Assembly: GCA_039111635.1 (NCBI GenBank)
Contig: JBCAQO010000005.1
Location: forward strand, 1,860,001 to 1,924,000
Direction: 5' to 3'
Length of the DNA stretch: 64,000 bases
From: Heterobasidion occidentale
Lineage: Eukaryota; Basidiomycota; Agaricomycetes; Russulales; Bondarzewiaceae
Shown here: positions 1 to 10,613 of the stretch, piece by piece
Layout of the letters: each line of letters begins with the position of its first letter
Position numbering within the stretch: the stretch's first letter is position 1
Notes under the pieces: model-generated
Databases searched by the model: none
Told to the model about the DNA's origin: nothing
What the model saw: only the letters and a program-made list of their open reading frames with translations
Translations under genes and position numbers: made by a program

Positions 1-1
1 A

Positions 2-2220
2 GATCGAACGGCCCCGACCTTTGACCCCCATCAACCCCGCGAATTGAGACGATATTTTGCCGATCTGGACTTCCACTTCGTTCGGTCTGCGGTAGAAGAC
101 GAGCAGGAAAGGAAGAAACACGCTTGCCGATTCCTGGACGTCGACACCTGTGAGCTTTGGGAATCGCTCACCACTTTCACCGACGCCACGAAGACATTCA
201 AGGAGTTCTGCGAAGAAGTCTACAGACTGTACCCCGGATCAGAGGAAGAGCGCAAATGGTCGGTATCGGATATGGACAAGCTAGTCGGCGAAACGAGCAG
301 GGTCGGCATCTTGTCTCTCAGCGAACTCGGCGACTATCATCGGCGATTTCTGGCGATCACGGTATTCCTCCTCAGCAAGGCACGAATCTCGGTCGCCGAA
401 CAAGGACGCGCCTTCGCTAGAGGATTCCAACCGGAGCTATGGGCAAGAATCTCTCAACGTCTACAACTCAAGTTCCCCGATCATTTCCCAGACGACCCGT
501 ACAACCTCCAGGACATCCACGATGCGGCCCGATTCGTCTTGCACGGCACCACGTCCGCCTACAGCACTACGTCTACCGACATCTCTCGGGCAGCCCCCGC
601 CGTGCCGCCCACCAACGCGATCAAGGCCGAAGACCTGGCGACCATGTTCGAACGACTCACCGACACATTCGTCAAGGCCATTACAGCTCAAGGGACGTCC
701 AGGCCAGCCGATCGACCATCCCGACAACCAGGACAAGGCGGCGACAACTGCATGTTCTGCGGCAGTCCCGAACACTTCATGCGCGCCTGTCCCGAGGTCA
801 CCGAATACATTCGGATCGGCAAATGCAAGCGGAATATCGAAGGGAAGGTTGTATTGTCAAGTGGGGCATTCGTACCCAGAGAAATCACGGGTAGTAATCT
901 GAAGGACCGAGTTGACGAATGGCACCGCAGGAATCCAGGCCAGTTGGCGACTGGGCAGATGATGTTTACGGTAAACGCGGCGCCGACTCACCCGATGACG
1001 ATAGCCTCCCGTCGCGATTCACCCTCATTGCTGGAGGTCACCCCGACTTACCAACTCACCGACGTCCAGCGAATCGCAAGCCTCGAACGCGAACTATTCA
1101 CACTCCGAACGCGGGGCGCGAGGGCACGCGAAATGGCGCAGACGGGACGTTCGGCATCTACCCCTTCACCGGCCCCCGAACGACGAGCAAGGACCGAAAC
1201 TCCCGAACCCGAGCCCCGACCGACATCCCCGACTCAGCGACCGCCCCCGGTACCAGCCAAGGACGATGCTCCAATCCACCCATACGCCAAAGCCCAGGAC
1301 GCCACCTATGCACCACCGCACGAGCGCAACATGGGAGCCCCGGCGAAGATACCCTCGGCAAAGAAGGACGCTCCGGCCTACAAAACTACGGCGCCGATCT
1401 ACGACGAGAAGGTAGCAGCCGAGGTCTACGACAGGGCGATGGCCACTCAGGTGACGCTTACCCAGCGCGCGAACTACTCTCCCTCTCCGCCGAAGTCCGT
1501 TCGCAGGTCAGGGAAGCCACGTCAGCACGCCGATCGCCTACCAAAGACGCCAGCAATGTTCGGACCTTCTACCAAGATGCCGATCTACCCTATGCCATCG
1601 ACGATCTCGAACCACCGACTCGACCGACCGTCTCCTCCTTCGTCAATGTCCTGCACCAGCCTGAAACACCTCCACCTGGCGCGATCATCATCCCCGACAC
1701 GTATGAAACATATCTGAAGAGTCTACAGCCCGGTCAGGTTCCTCTGCCGTTGATAGTCGCTAAAGAATCTTCTGCCCTAAGGTCCATTGTTCCCCTCGTC
1801 GATCACCAACAGGAAGTCGAATGCGTCATTGATCCGGGTTCACAAGTCATCGCCATGTCGGAAGGCATTTGCAATGAACTGGCGCTCATCTACGACCCCG
1901 AAATTGTCCTCAATATGCAGTCGGCGAATGGCGAAATCGACCGATCCTTGGGCCTGGCACGCAACGTGCCATTCCTCATCGGCGACATCACCCTGTACCT
2001 CCAAGTCCACATCATTCGGAACCCAGCCTACGATGTTCTCCTCGGTCGGCCCTTCGACATCCTCACCGAAAGTATCGTCAAAAATTATTCAAACGAAGAC
2101 CAGACGATCACCATCAGCGACCCGAACACGGGACGACGAGCCACCATTCCAACGATCAGACGAGGACCCCCTCGAGTCCTTCACCGAAGACAAGCGGGTT
2201 TTCGCGACTCGATGAATTGA
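2..2220 (+). pseudogene. Gag with CCHC knuckle and retropepsin-like domain, frameshifted
   Basis: Open from the window edge, so the N-terminus is missing. A CCHC zinc knuckle (CMFCGSPEHFMRAC, C-x2-C-x4-H-x4-C) lies at about 752-793 and would bind the element's RNA. A proline-rich linker follows. A retropepsin-like region around 1820-2150 carries DPGSQ where a canonical protease has D-S/T-G, then the flap-distal motif DVLLGRPF. The frame moves from 2 to 1 at 1465-1470 in a GCGCGC run. Reading across that run, LTQR in one frame is continued by ELLSLS in the other, so two extra bases are the simplest explanation. The end at 2220 overlaps the start of pol. Confidence 0.7.
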
Positions 2221-2853
2221 TCCGAGATCAAGGAGAAGTTGCACTGATCATTTCCACCGATCATGATACCCCCAATTTCCCACTTATCGAAGCGTCCTCA
2301 GATTTCCATTCTCTATCTCCCTCTCGTCGCGATCTCTGTCTCAAGTACATTATGGCCTCCGATTTGGGGCCCGAAAATCATCTCAAAAACAATCTCGATT
2401 CCGATATGTCGTCTTTATTTTCCTTAGTCGTCCCCGGTTCTTTCCATTCCACTAATATCGCCGACCCGGTCGCCATCTTCGCCGCCAAGCGCAAGTACAA
2501 ACCGGTCGCACAGAAAACACGACCAGTCTTGGCCGACCTCCCCGAAAAGTTCCGAATCGTTCGGAACATCCTTGGTGACCCTCTCGCTACCCTTCCGACG
2601 CTGACACCGAACCCGCCACCCTTCACGCCGACCGGAAGATACACAGCCGAACGACGTGACCTCATCGATAAAGTCCACTCAGACGACTTTCTTTGGCCGG
2701 CCGAACGACAGCTCATGCACCATTTCATGTGTCTACAAGAGATGGGATTCGCCTGGGACGATTCGGAACGCGGACGTTTCCGCGAGGAATTCTTTCCTCC
2801 AGTCAATATGCCGGTGGTCGAACACAAGCCCTGGGTTCAACGCAACATCCGAT
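2217..2853 (+). CDS. Pol polyprotein N-terminal leader, cut by gap
   Basis: Frame-3 reading that begins at the very end of gag-protease and runs into the N gap. It shows the leader typical of this group of basidiomycete Ty3 elements: KYKPVAQKTRPV, then LPEKFRIVRNI, then FLWPAERQLMHHF, ending at VQRNIR just before where the RT fingers would begin. No catalytic motif is visible because the sequence stops. The start codon is uncertain; the reading may be expressed by frameshift or reinitiation from gag. Assignment rests on recognised element-leader motifs, not on catalytic residues. Confidence 0.65.
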
Positions 2854-2953
2854 NNNNNNNNNNNNNNNNNNNNNNNNNNNNNNNNNNNNNNNNNNNNNNN
2901 NNNNNNNNNNNNNNNNNNNNNNNNNNNNNNNNNNNNNNNNNNNNNNNNNNNNN
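2854..2953. other. Assembly gap (100 N)
   Basis: Exactly 100 Ns, the conventional size for a gap of unknown length. The left side is retrotransposon pol and the right side begins inside an exon of a carboxylesterase, so both features are truncated here and the true distance is unknown. Confidence 0.99.
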
Positions 2954-4413
2954 AATCTTGGCTTGCACGATCGTAAGTGACGTCCTTTTCGACGTTCATA
3001 GAATGCGAGCTCATCCCATGTTGCATCGCAGAACGTCAAGCACTGCGTTGGATACAAAGGTACATCAGCGCCTTTGGTGGCGACACAAACAAAGTAACAA
3101 TGCAAGTATGTGATCTCTGGCACCCGTCAAATACTGAATCTCTTCTTTTCTTTCTTAGATGGGGCGAGAGCGCTGGAGCGATCTCTGTCGCCTCTCATAT
3201 GGTCGCGTACGGAGGGAATACCCAGGGTCTATTCCATGGCGCAATCATGCAATCAGGATCGCCTATTCCTACCGGTGATATAACTACCAACCAACCCTAT
3301 TACGATGCTGTGGTCAATGAGACCGGCTGTTCTGGTGCTGCAGATACACTGCAGTGCCTAAGAGGGGTTTCTTTCGCCTCGTTGCAGACCGCTGCGACTA
3401 AGAGCCCAGGGCTATTTACTCCTCAGGTACGTCAAGCAGTCTCCAGGTATATCTTAGCACTCATGACTGTTTCCGCTTCAGTCGCTGAACCTGGCATGGT
3501 TGCCTCTTGTGGACGGCGACATTTTCACGGAAGATCCCCAGGTTCTCGTCCAAAAAGGAAGCGTCGCGAATATACCCTTCATAACAGGTATGGGGGCAGT
3601 CTCGTTTGAGGCTGCAGGGATATTTACAGCCCTTCCTGCGTTTCAGGAGACTGCGACGACGAAGGAACTCTATTTACGCTTGCGCTCACGAACCTCACGT
3701 AGGTTCCATCTCAAACGAAGAAGCACCTCTGCTGACCGTACATACCCTGTTTAGCACCAATAATCAAACCCGCAATTATTTGCGTTCAAATTACCTGCCC
3801 AGTGCTTCTGATGCTCAAGTAAACCAAGTCCTCAAGCTCTATCCTGAAGACCCCATAGTAGGCTCGCCATTTGATACGGGCATTGCGAATGCTGTCACCC
3901 TCCAATACAAGAGACTCGCGGCGTTCCAGGGCGACTTGGTCTTCCAAGCTCCCCGTCGGTTCTTTCTCGAACAGCGCTCCGGCAAACAGAACGCATGGTC
4001 ATTCCGTGAGCATCCTTTTTATGCACTGTGAATACAAACTCAAATCTTCCCAGTGTTCAAGCGCGGTAAATTAACCCCAGTTTTGGGAACTGTAAGTCTT
4101 TCAAGCGCCCGTCCAATGCTTTGATTGGTTTCTCATCGCAAATTGTCGTCTGCTTCAGTATCACAGCTCGGACCTGTCTGGAATCTACGATTCTGTCGAC
4201 GGAGACGAACTAAAGGAGTACATCATCCGTTTCGCCGTCAATCTCGACCCGAATGGTGGGAAGAACCTTAAGTGGCCAAAATACACGCCCGACTCACCCC
4301 AGCTGATGACCTTGCTGGACGGGCTGATTCCCCTCGCGATCACAAACGATACCTTCCGGAAGGAGCCTATGGACTTCGTCACGCAGTTGTCGCTGGAGTT
4401 CCCCCTACGATAG
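2954..4413 (+). CDS. Type-B carboxylesterase/lipase A, 5'-truncated by gap
   Basis: The C-terminal 352 residues of a secreted alpha/beta-hydrolase that cleaves carboxyl esters. Exons: 2954-2972, 3032-3101, 3159-3426, 3482-3587, 3647-3698, 3755-4005, 4054-4091, 4159-4413. The nucleophile elbow GESAG, built across the 3102-3158 intron, gives the catalytic serine, and YHSSDL near 4159 supplies the likely catalytic histidine. The five complete exons from 3159 to 4091, and the 70-nt exon before them, match esterase B in length exactly (70, 268, 106, 52, 251, 38), confirming the model. The 3102-3158 intron uses a GC donor. It is 57 nt with no stop codon, so retention would keep frame. No disabling change is seen in what is present. 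Signal peptide and oxyanion region are lost in the gap. Confidence 0.9.
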
Positions 4414-4914
4414 AAGGCCCACAGGAGTCTCCTCCGCTGTACTGGTATCTGCTTCATCTGCCCCAAGTGCGCATGTCAATAACGAGGATAATTTCACGAT
4501 GCAAACTTTCGGATCTTCAGCGTAGGCTCAACTACTTTCGAGTTTTGCGTGCACATCGCAGACTGGGTGTGATGTCGTAGCTATGAGGCTTTATCTTCAA
4601 CGTCTTGATCAGCATGATATCCTCAACGTTAATCCTTCACAGCATCAGATCTGGCAATTCCGAACACAATTCTAAAGGAATCTAATTCCTGGCTGAGTCG
4701 ATTCGAAGAAGACAGCCTGATGCTGAAAGAGTCGCTCGCGGCGATCGTCATTTCCATCCATTTGCTTGTGCATTTGCCAAGCGGACCTCTGCCGCAAGGG
4801 ACTGCAGCACCAGACTGGACTCTACGAAGCGCAAAATCGGCCGTTAACCAGGCCTCGGACGATAATATTACAACTGGTCTGCAGAATGAATACATGGCAA
4901 CACTTCAACACTGG
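4414..4914. other. Intergenic, no supported gene
   Basis: Convergent 3' ends of esterase A (+) and the MYND gene (-). The minus strand has an open stretch at 4629-4895, but it has no recognisable motif and no clear splice link to the MYND gene. Confidence 0.6.
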
Positions 4915-6565
4915 TCAATGCTGAGCACGAACGAAGTCGGGCATCTGATCCCACCAAGAATCTGCCAGTTCGTCACTAATGACACCGCTCATAAGATACT
5001 GTGCAGGGTCTGCAAACAATGCGGTTTGGGACGGGAGCATCTGCTGAAGATGAGTATCAGACCCGCAAGCCTTCTTGTGTGTGGGCCAAGCGGAGCGCTG
5101 GCACTTCGAGCTACAGTACACCGACTGAACGACACGAAACCAATCTTCAGTAGGTCGACTCCTGACAACGACGAGAAATGAACTGACAATGTGACATCCA
5201 CTGCATTGCCGGAAGCGGAACTTGTCGTCTGCACCCTCTTCAACGTTATCACACTCCTCTGCTTCGCAAACTCGGATCAGGGCTCCATTCCCATACCCGA
5301 TCTTTGCAGCGCGTTCGACTTCGAAACTCGAGCGCAAATCTTCACCCTTGGCAATGTACTCGTCGACGATGGCGTTCCACTTCTGTTGAAGTTCATGCGC
5401 TAGATACTTGCTGAACCTCCTGCCGGAAGGTCTATCGTGCAAGACAAACTGTTAGCAAAGTATCACTTCGATCGAATAGGAGGGCTGACCGAGGTATGAT
5501 GAGCGGGTCAATATGTTGGAGCACGTACAGGAATGCAGGATCGAGCAAGCCGCACGATGCCAATTCTGTCATATAGTTCAAGAGCCATTCCTTCATATCG
5601 TAGCTTTGCGATGGGTTCAAAGGAGAATCCAAAATCGACATGTCTACCAAATCCGATGTCTCCTGCGCCAGAAAGTTTTGAACAAACTTTGGAAAGGAGG
5701 GCTCAGGAGCACGATAGTGCACGATACACTGCGAGCCCTGGTTCCACTTCTCCATCATAAAGGCCGAGCGTGCATGGCAGCATCGGCGATACGACTTGTT
5801 GGAGCCACAAGCACAGAGAAACTTCAGTGGGTACTCCTGCTCGACGATATGGCAATCCTGAAGGAGCTTTCCCGACCAGCACGGACAAAGTCGAGGAGGA
5901 CGAGTAGTGGATGTAGTGGATTGTATCAGAGTGGCCAATCGTTCTTTGTCTGCATTTGTCTCGAAGGCTGAAAAACACGTCTCCGTCGACTTCGCGCCAT
6001 GCATCAGAAGGAGCTTGATAAGGACCCAGTTTTGCGCGAAGCACGCGTACTCGAATGTCGTGTTATCTGCGTAGCTTCCATTCACGTCGGCATGCTGCTC
6101 GACAAGAACACGTGCAACCAAAATATGGCGCAAAATAGCCCTTTTCATGTCGGTGCTCGGTCGCTGTGCAGTAGAGATGGGAGGCAGCCACTTGGAAAAT
6201 GGGCGTTTGTGTAATGCCATCTGGGCGGCAACATAGCAGAGAGGGGTCAAGCCGTCTTTGTCGCCTTTGTCAATTGTCGAGCCTAACCTGATCAACTCCG
6301 ACACCCAGAGGACATCACCGGTTGCAGCGGCAAGATGAAGAAGGGTGCGTTTGAGGTCGAATGACAGGGATCCCAGTCCTGACTCTGGTCCGAAGGCAAT
6401 ATAATAATCACGGGAACACGGCATTGTCCAATTATTGCATGCGACACGATGCTCTTGCGCCGTTTTGCTGAACACTTGAGAGGAAAAACCGCGCATACAC
6501 GAGGCATCCAATATGTTCTTCACATATTCATCGGGGAGAAGTGGTCGTTTAGCGACAGAATCCAT
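4915..6565 (-). CDS. Ankyrin / SEC-C / MYND zinc-finger protein, copy 1 (open)
   Basis: Three exons (6565-5490, 5431-5188, 5124-4915) close in frame to 509 residues. Starting from the ATG at 6565 (the upstream TTG extension is unsupported), the protein has a Cys-rich N-terminal patch, ankyrin-like repeats (TLLHLAAATGDVLWVSELI, DGLTPLCYVAA, LVEQHADVN), a SEC-C-like zinc motif CACGSNKSYRRCC preceded by CPCWSGK, and near the C-terminus a MYND finger (QCSGCHI joined to SVYCSSKCQRSAWPTHKKAC). MYND fingers bind proline-rich partner peptides and ankyrin repeats are protein-binding, so a scaffold or regulatory role is likely, but its target is unknown. Compared with copy 3 the tail after MYND is short, so the C-terminus may itself be truncated. 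It is the only copy here without an internal stop. Confidence 0.75.
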
Positions 6566-6708
6566 GTGGAGGGACGTGAAGACCAGCGACGCTGCGAGTG
6601 AATATGAGTTTGAATCAGACAATTAATGGACTTCTAGAGTCCCAAATTCCTACCGGGTTTCAGCTATTTTGAATGTGTCACAGATTGATAGTGGTCTGCA
6701 TTGCAGAG

Positions 6709-8194
6709 TTAGGTGAGCATGCGATGAACGGTCACGGCTTTGAAAGCGGAGAAACCCACATGAAGATGATGGCGATAGCTCAAACTGAGTACGCCACTGC
6801 AAGCAAAGAAAGAAGGCTGGTCTCGGAATGATGCAATCGTACCTAGATAAATTCTCTGAGAGCGTGGATAACAATGGCACAGGTGAGGGTCAAGAGGAGG
6901 TGCGCGTTTGGTCCAACCCCAACCGCCCCGAGGGCACCCATATGAGCCTGACTCATCATGCGCACGGTCCAGGTGTTTTGGTGCAGTGATCCGCTCCAGG
7001 GACAAGTGAGCCTCTTGAATCAAGGCTTTTTGAGAAGGAAGCATGTTGGTCGGATCCACATAGGAATTTGTGAGCGGACAAAGCCGAACGGTGACACGCG
7101 GTTCCACCAGCCATTTCCGCATTAGAAGTAGAGGGTCGAGAATACGGTGGCCTCGTAGATAAGCAGATAAAGCGTCTATGTGAGGAGGCATATTGGAAAG
7201 ATATGAGCAAACGCGTGTTGTCACTTTTTGAGACAGCGGCATCTGCTCGGTCTGTTCGCTGCGCCCACATGCTTTCTTGCACGCCGTCCAAGCAGAACGC
7301 TGATACTCGACACTACAGAAAACAAACTAGAGCACAAAGTCATTTATGCGGCGTTGATGGAAATATTCGCTCACGATGTGACGCTGGGACAGAAGTCTTC
7401 GCAATCTCTGATTAAAGCACCGTTCTTGAGACCAATCTTAAGCTTCGCGGCACTTTCAATCTCAAATTTAAGCCGTTGATCCTTTCCTGGCGCCAAGGGT
7501 CTATAAACGGTTGCATTCCAATCCTGTTTAATCTTGGACCCAAAGTGCTTGCTCATATTCCTGCTGACAGGTCTAAGGCCACGCAAGGTAAGTTGGGCAT
7601 TTTTACCTTGAGAAGAAGCTTGACTCACCTAGGCTTTCCGTGACGGTTATACCTACTCCACTGATTGTCAAGCAGCCATGTAATACCCGGACCTGCAAAT
7701 GACGCTGATTCAATCAATGTAGCCAGGCGCTGTCTACGTGTGTCTCAAGGTACGAGACGCACAAATGCGCCGCCTGGGCATCAGGTTCGTAAAGAAACTT
7801 GTGATCAGCAACCAATTGTGCACGGAACAGGTGCCAATGCCAAGTCTTGTGTTCCAGTGCATGTTCCTCGATGAGAATCCTGGCGACCGACCTCGACCTG
7901 CCTGGGGCGCGGAGCAGATATATCGACTCTATCTTTAGTTTGACAGCGATGGGAATCGGAATCGACGTAGCGGCGAGCGGGTTCCCTACGATGCTCATCT
8001 CGTGGATAGCGAGGCAGATATAAGTCATCCCATCCTGGACCATCCGTACGCGGCAACAACGTCACCCTCCAGAGCAAATTGGAGATTCGTACGATTTGAG
8101 ATAGAGACGAGGTCAGGGTGATCTGCGTCAGAGCCACAGGTGAGGACAGACAGATAGAGCCGATTTCTGCGATCGATGCTCTGCTACAGCGCAT
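6709..8194 (-). pseudogene. Ankyrin/MYND gene copy 3, decayed
   Basis: Pieces of the same protein as copy 1 lie in order on the minus strand. An ankyrin segment (DGMTYICLAIHEMS, VARILIEEHA) is at about 8030-7820, the linker before MYND (SKHFGSKIKQDWNATV) at 7560-7510, and a MYND remnant at 7400-7270. The remnant reads FCSVEYQRSAWTACKKAC, so a zinc cysteine has become Tyr and the histidine position has become Cys, and the first cysteine pair is eroded. Frames change several times and no single start or end can be assigned. The tail after MYND (to about 6709) is longer than in copy 1. Best read as a dead tandem duplicate. Confidence 0.65.
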
Positions 8195-8829
8195 GTTCCT
8201 TGAGCACAGCCGAAGAGAAGCCTCACCTACATAGTTCCCATGATCCTCCCGCAGGAGCGGTTTCCATGTCGCAGATCACACTTAGAAATGAGGTGTGGTG
8301 GATGAGACAAGCAGCCGCATTTGCATTGCGCTTGCGCACTGAGTCTTTTCAAACACCGGCATACCGGCGGCCCGGTACCTCCCGTTACTTGGTGAGGGCA
8401 CTAATACCTTTTCACTATCTTTTCTCCACAATATCCTTTCTTATCGCACTTGATTCTAGTAGGTCCCCCCATCCGCTCTTCCTCAAAAAAGTGCTTGGGT
8501 TACGTTACACCGAACATACTGCTTATGAATAGGTCACTTTGCGCACTCGGGATGTGAGGTTTGTATCTGTTGAAGTTCGTTCAAACGCCTGTACTACTCG
8601 CTGGTCTAGCGATCACTACGACTCCTATGTCTATGGCGTGTCGGCGCGCAGATGCCAGTTCCATCATATTGACCATGTATTCGTTCATGACCCGGAGAAT
8701 CCGATACATTTAGCTACTCATTGATCGAGCGCGCAGCATGGTGCAAAAAGCCTATCACCGCACGCTCCGATCAAAAATGTTCAGGATGGAGTGCTTCTGA
8801 GAGTTCAGCAACTAGAGCCTCTGAGAGCG

Positions 8830-10613
8830 AGGATGAGGTGAAACCTGATGCCACGAGTACTTACCAAGCTTTCTGAGACGGCAGCATCTGTCCGATGTGG
8901 GTATCAGACCCACATACTCTCTTATGCAGGGGCCAAGCTGAGCGCTGACAATCGGCACTGCAATAAACAGACTGCAGCATTACTTCGTCAGTTGTTGCTC
9001 AATTTCACAGCAGCGCGGATAGTAAAGTCGCCATGCTTACGATACGACACTTGCTGCATTGGCGGAAACGGGAGCTATTATCTCCGCTGCTCTCGACATT
9101 GGAGCATTGCAATCCTTCGCAAATTCTAATCAAAGCTCCATTATTGACCCCTATCTTTGCGGCACGTTCGATCTCGAATCTTGAGCGGTCATCATTGCCC
9201 TCCGTGATGTATTGATCGACGGCGGCGTTCCAATTTGTCTGAATTTAGAGGGAGATGTGCTTGCTAGACTTCCTAGTCATGACTCTATGCACATTTATCC
9301 GTAGAAGAGATCTATTAGGAACCGTCTTTAATGCTCTCCGGAGAGCAAAAGACGCACTATGGTATGAAGAAGGGATTCATCTTGGTTGCCGCATAGAAAA
9401 ATGCAGGATCAATCAGCCTATGAGATACCCATTGCTCGAGTTCTTTTAAAGTTTCTTCTCTCGACGCCGATGAAGCCATGCCTGTCTTGTTGGATACCAG
9501 TGATCCTGATGCCGCTGCCGTCGTTGCATATAGTTTGTTGAAGACCCGAACTGTTTCGGATTGTGAATGATCCAGTGAGATTGGAGACGCGATGATGTTA
9601 GGGCTCCGCACGTAATCATGCAGGATACGTTGAGTGACTGGATCCCACTTTTCCTTGACGAAGTGCGAGCGGGCATAACAGCAACGTTGATATGACTTGT
9701 CGGAGCCACAGACGCAAAGGAATCTCAACGGATAATCTTGCTCAACTGCGTGACAATCAGAGACACTCTTCCCAGATCAGCATGGACAAAGCCGGGGAGG
9801 ACGAGTGATAAATGGAGTTGATTGTATCAACGTAGCTAGACGATTTATGTCCGCATCTGTCTTGAGATACGATGAACACGAGGACGTAGGTTGGGCACCG
9901 TACTCAAGAAGAAGTTTGATGAGCGCCCAGTTCCGAGCACTACAGGCGAGGTCAAGGATAGAAACGCGTTGGCAGCATCTGTTCACATCGGCATGCTGCT
10001 CAATGAGGATACGGGCAACCCACGTAAGCCGTAGAACAGTTTTGATGTGTTCTGCCTTGCGTTTTTCAGCGGGGACGGGTATTAGCGGAATGGCGAGAGG
10101 GCTTTCTGATGCTACCAACTGCGATAAGGCGAGGAAAAGAGGTGTTTCCCCATCTTTGTCGGTTGGGTCCGCTGCCGCGTCTAGCCTGAGGGATTCATAC
10201 ACGGCCAGAACATCTCCTACCGAAGCAGCAGCGTGGACACCTGTGCGCTTGGCATCTGCTGTGAATCCAGAGGCTGGACCGCCCTGTCGTGGACCATAGA
10301 CCATGTAAGAGTCGGGAGAAGTTGGTTTAAGCCAATTTCGACATTTAATGCGATGATCCCTCCAATTTTCTTCGTACACAGCAGAACAAAAACCATGCAT
10401 ACATGATTTGTGCAGCACGTCCTTCACGAGGTCATCCGCAGAAGTGGCCTTATTGTAGCGGAACTCATTAGCAAACAGTATCGAGCACTAGAAGAAGTTG
10501 TGAGTTTATGTCAAGAGATAGAGACTTGAGATGTCCTTATGAAGACTGAGATGCAATTATTTACCTGTGAGTATCGATACTGCCAGCGAAAGCAGATATA
10601 GTCGGACGCGCAT
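8830..10613 (-). pseudogene. Ankyrin / SEC-C / MYND gene copy 2, two nonsense codons
   Basis: Near full-length paralog of copy 1. A plausible first exon starts at the ATG at 10613 (MRVRLYLLSLAVSILT) and joins by a short intron to the Cys-rich segment KDVLHKSCMHGFC. Ankyrin (LIEQHADVN, LIKLLLEYGAQ) and SEC-C (CVCGSDKSYQRCC) regions follow, and a MYND region with QCSKCRI and SVYCSADCQRSAWPLHKRVC lies at about 9100-8890. Two in-frame stops break it: TGA at 9777-9779 where copy 1 has Trp in CPCWSGK, and TAA at 9245-9247 where copy 1 has the Glu of HELQQKW. The intron before the MYND exon keeps a usable donor. The zinc ligands are otherwise preserved, so inactivation looks recent. Confidence 0.75.

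Larger units (their letters stand above)
1..2853 (+). mobile_element. Ty3-like LTR retrotransposon, internal fragment (gag-protease-pol start)
   Basis: Internal part of a fungal Ty3-type element, cut on the left by the window edge and on the right by the assembly gap, so no LTR is visible. In order it holds a capsid-like region, a CCHC zinc knuckle, a proline-rich linker, a retropepsin-like domain and the N-terminal leader of pol. The coding runs over three frames (frame 2, then frame 1, then frame 3). This fits a gag-protease unit followed by pol, with one extra frame break inside gag. No reverse transcriptase core is present before the gap, so the copy cannot be judged active from here. Confidence 0.85.

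Noticed and set aside
6566..6622. N-terminal extension of MYND copy 1 beginning at 6622
   Set aside because: The extension starts with TTG; the first ATG in frame is at 6565 and upstream splice options are unconvincing.
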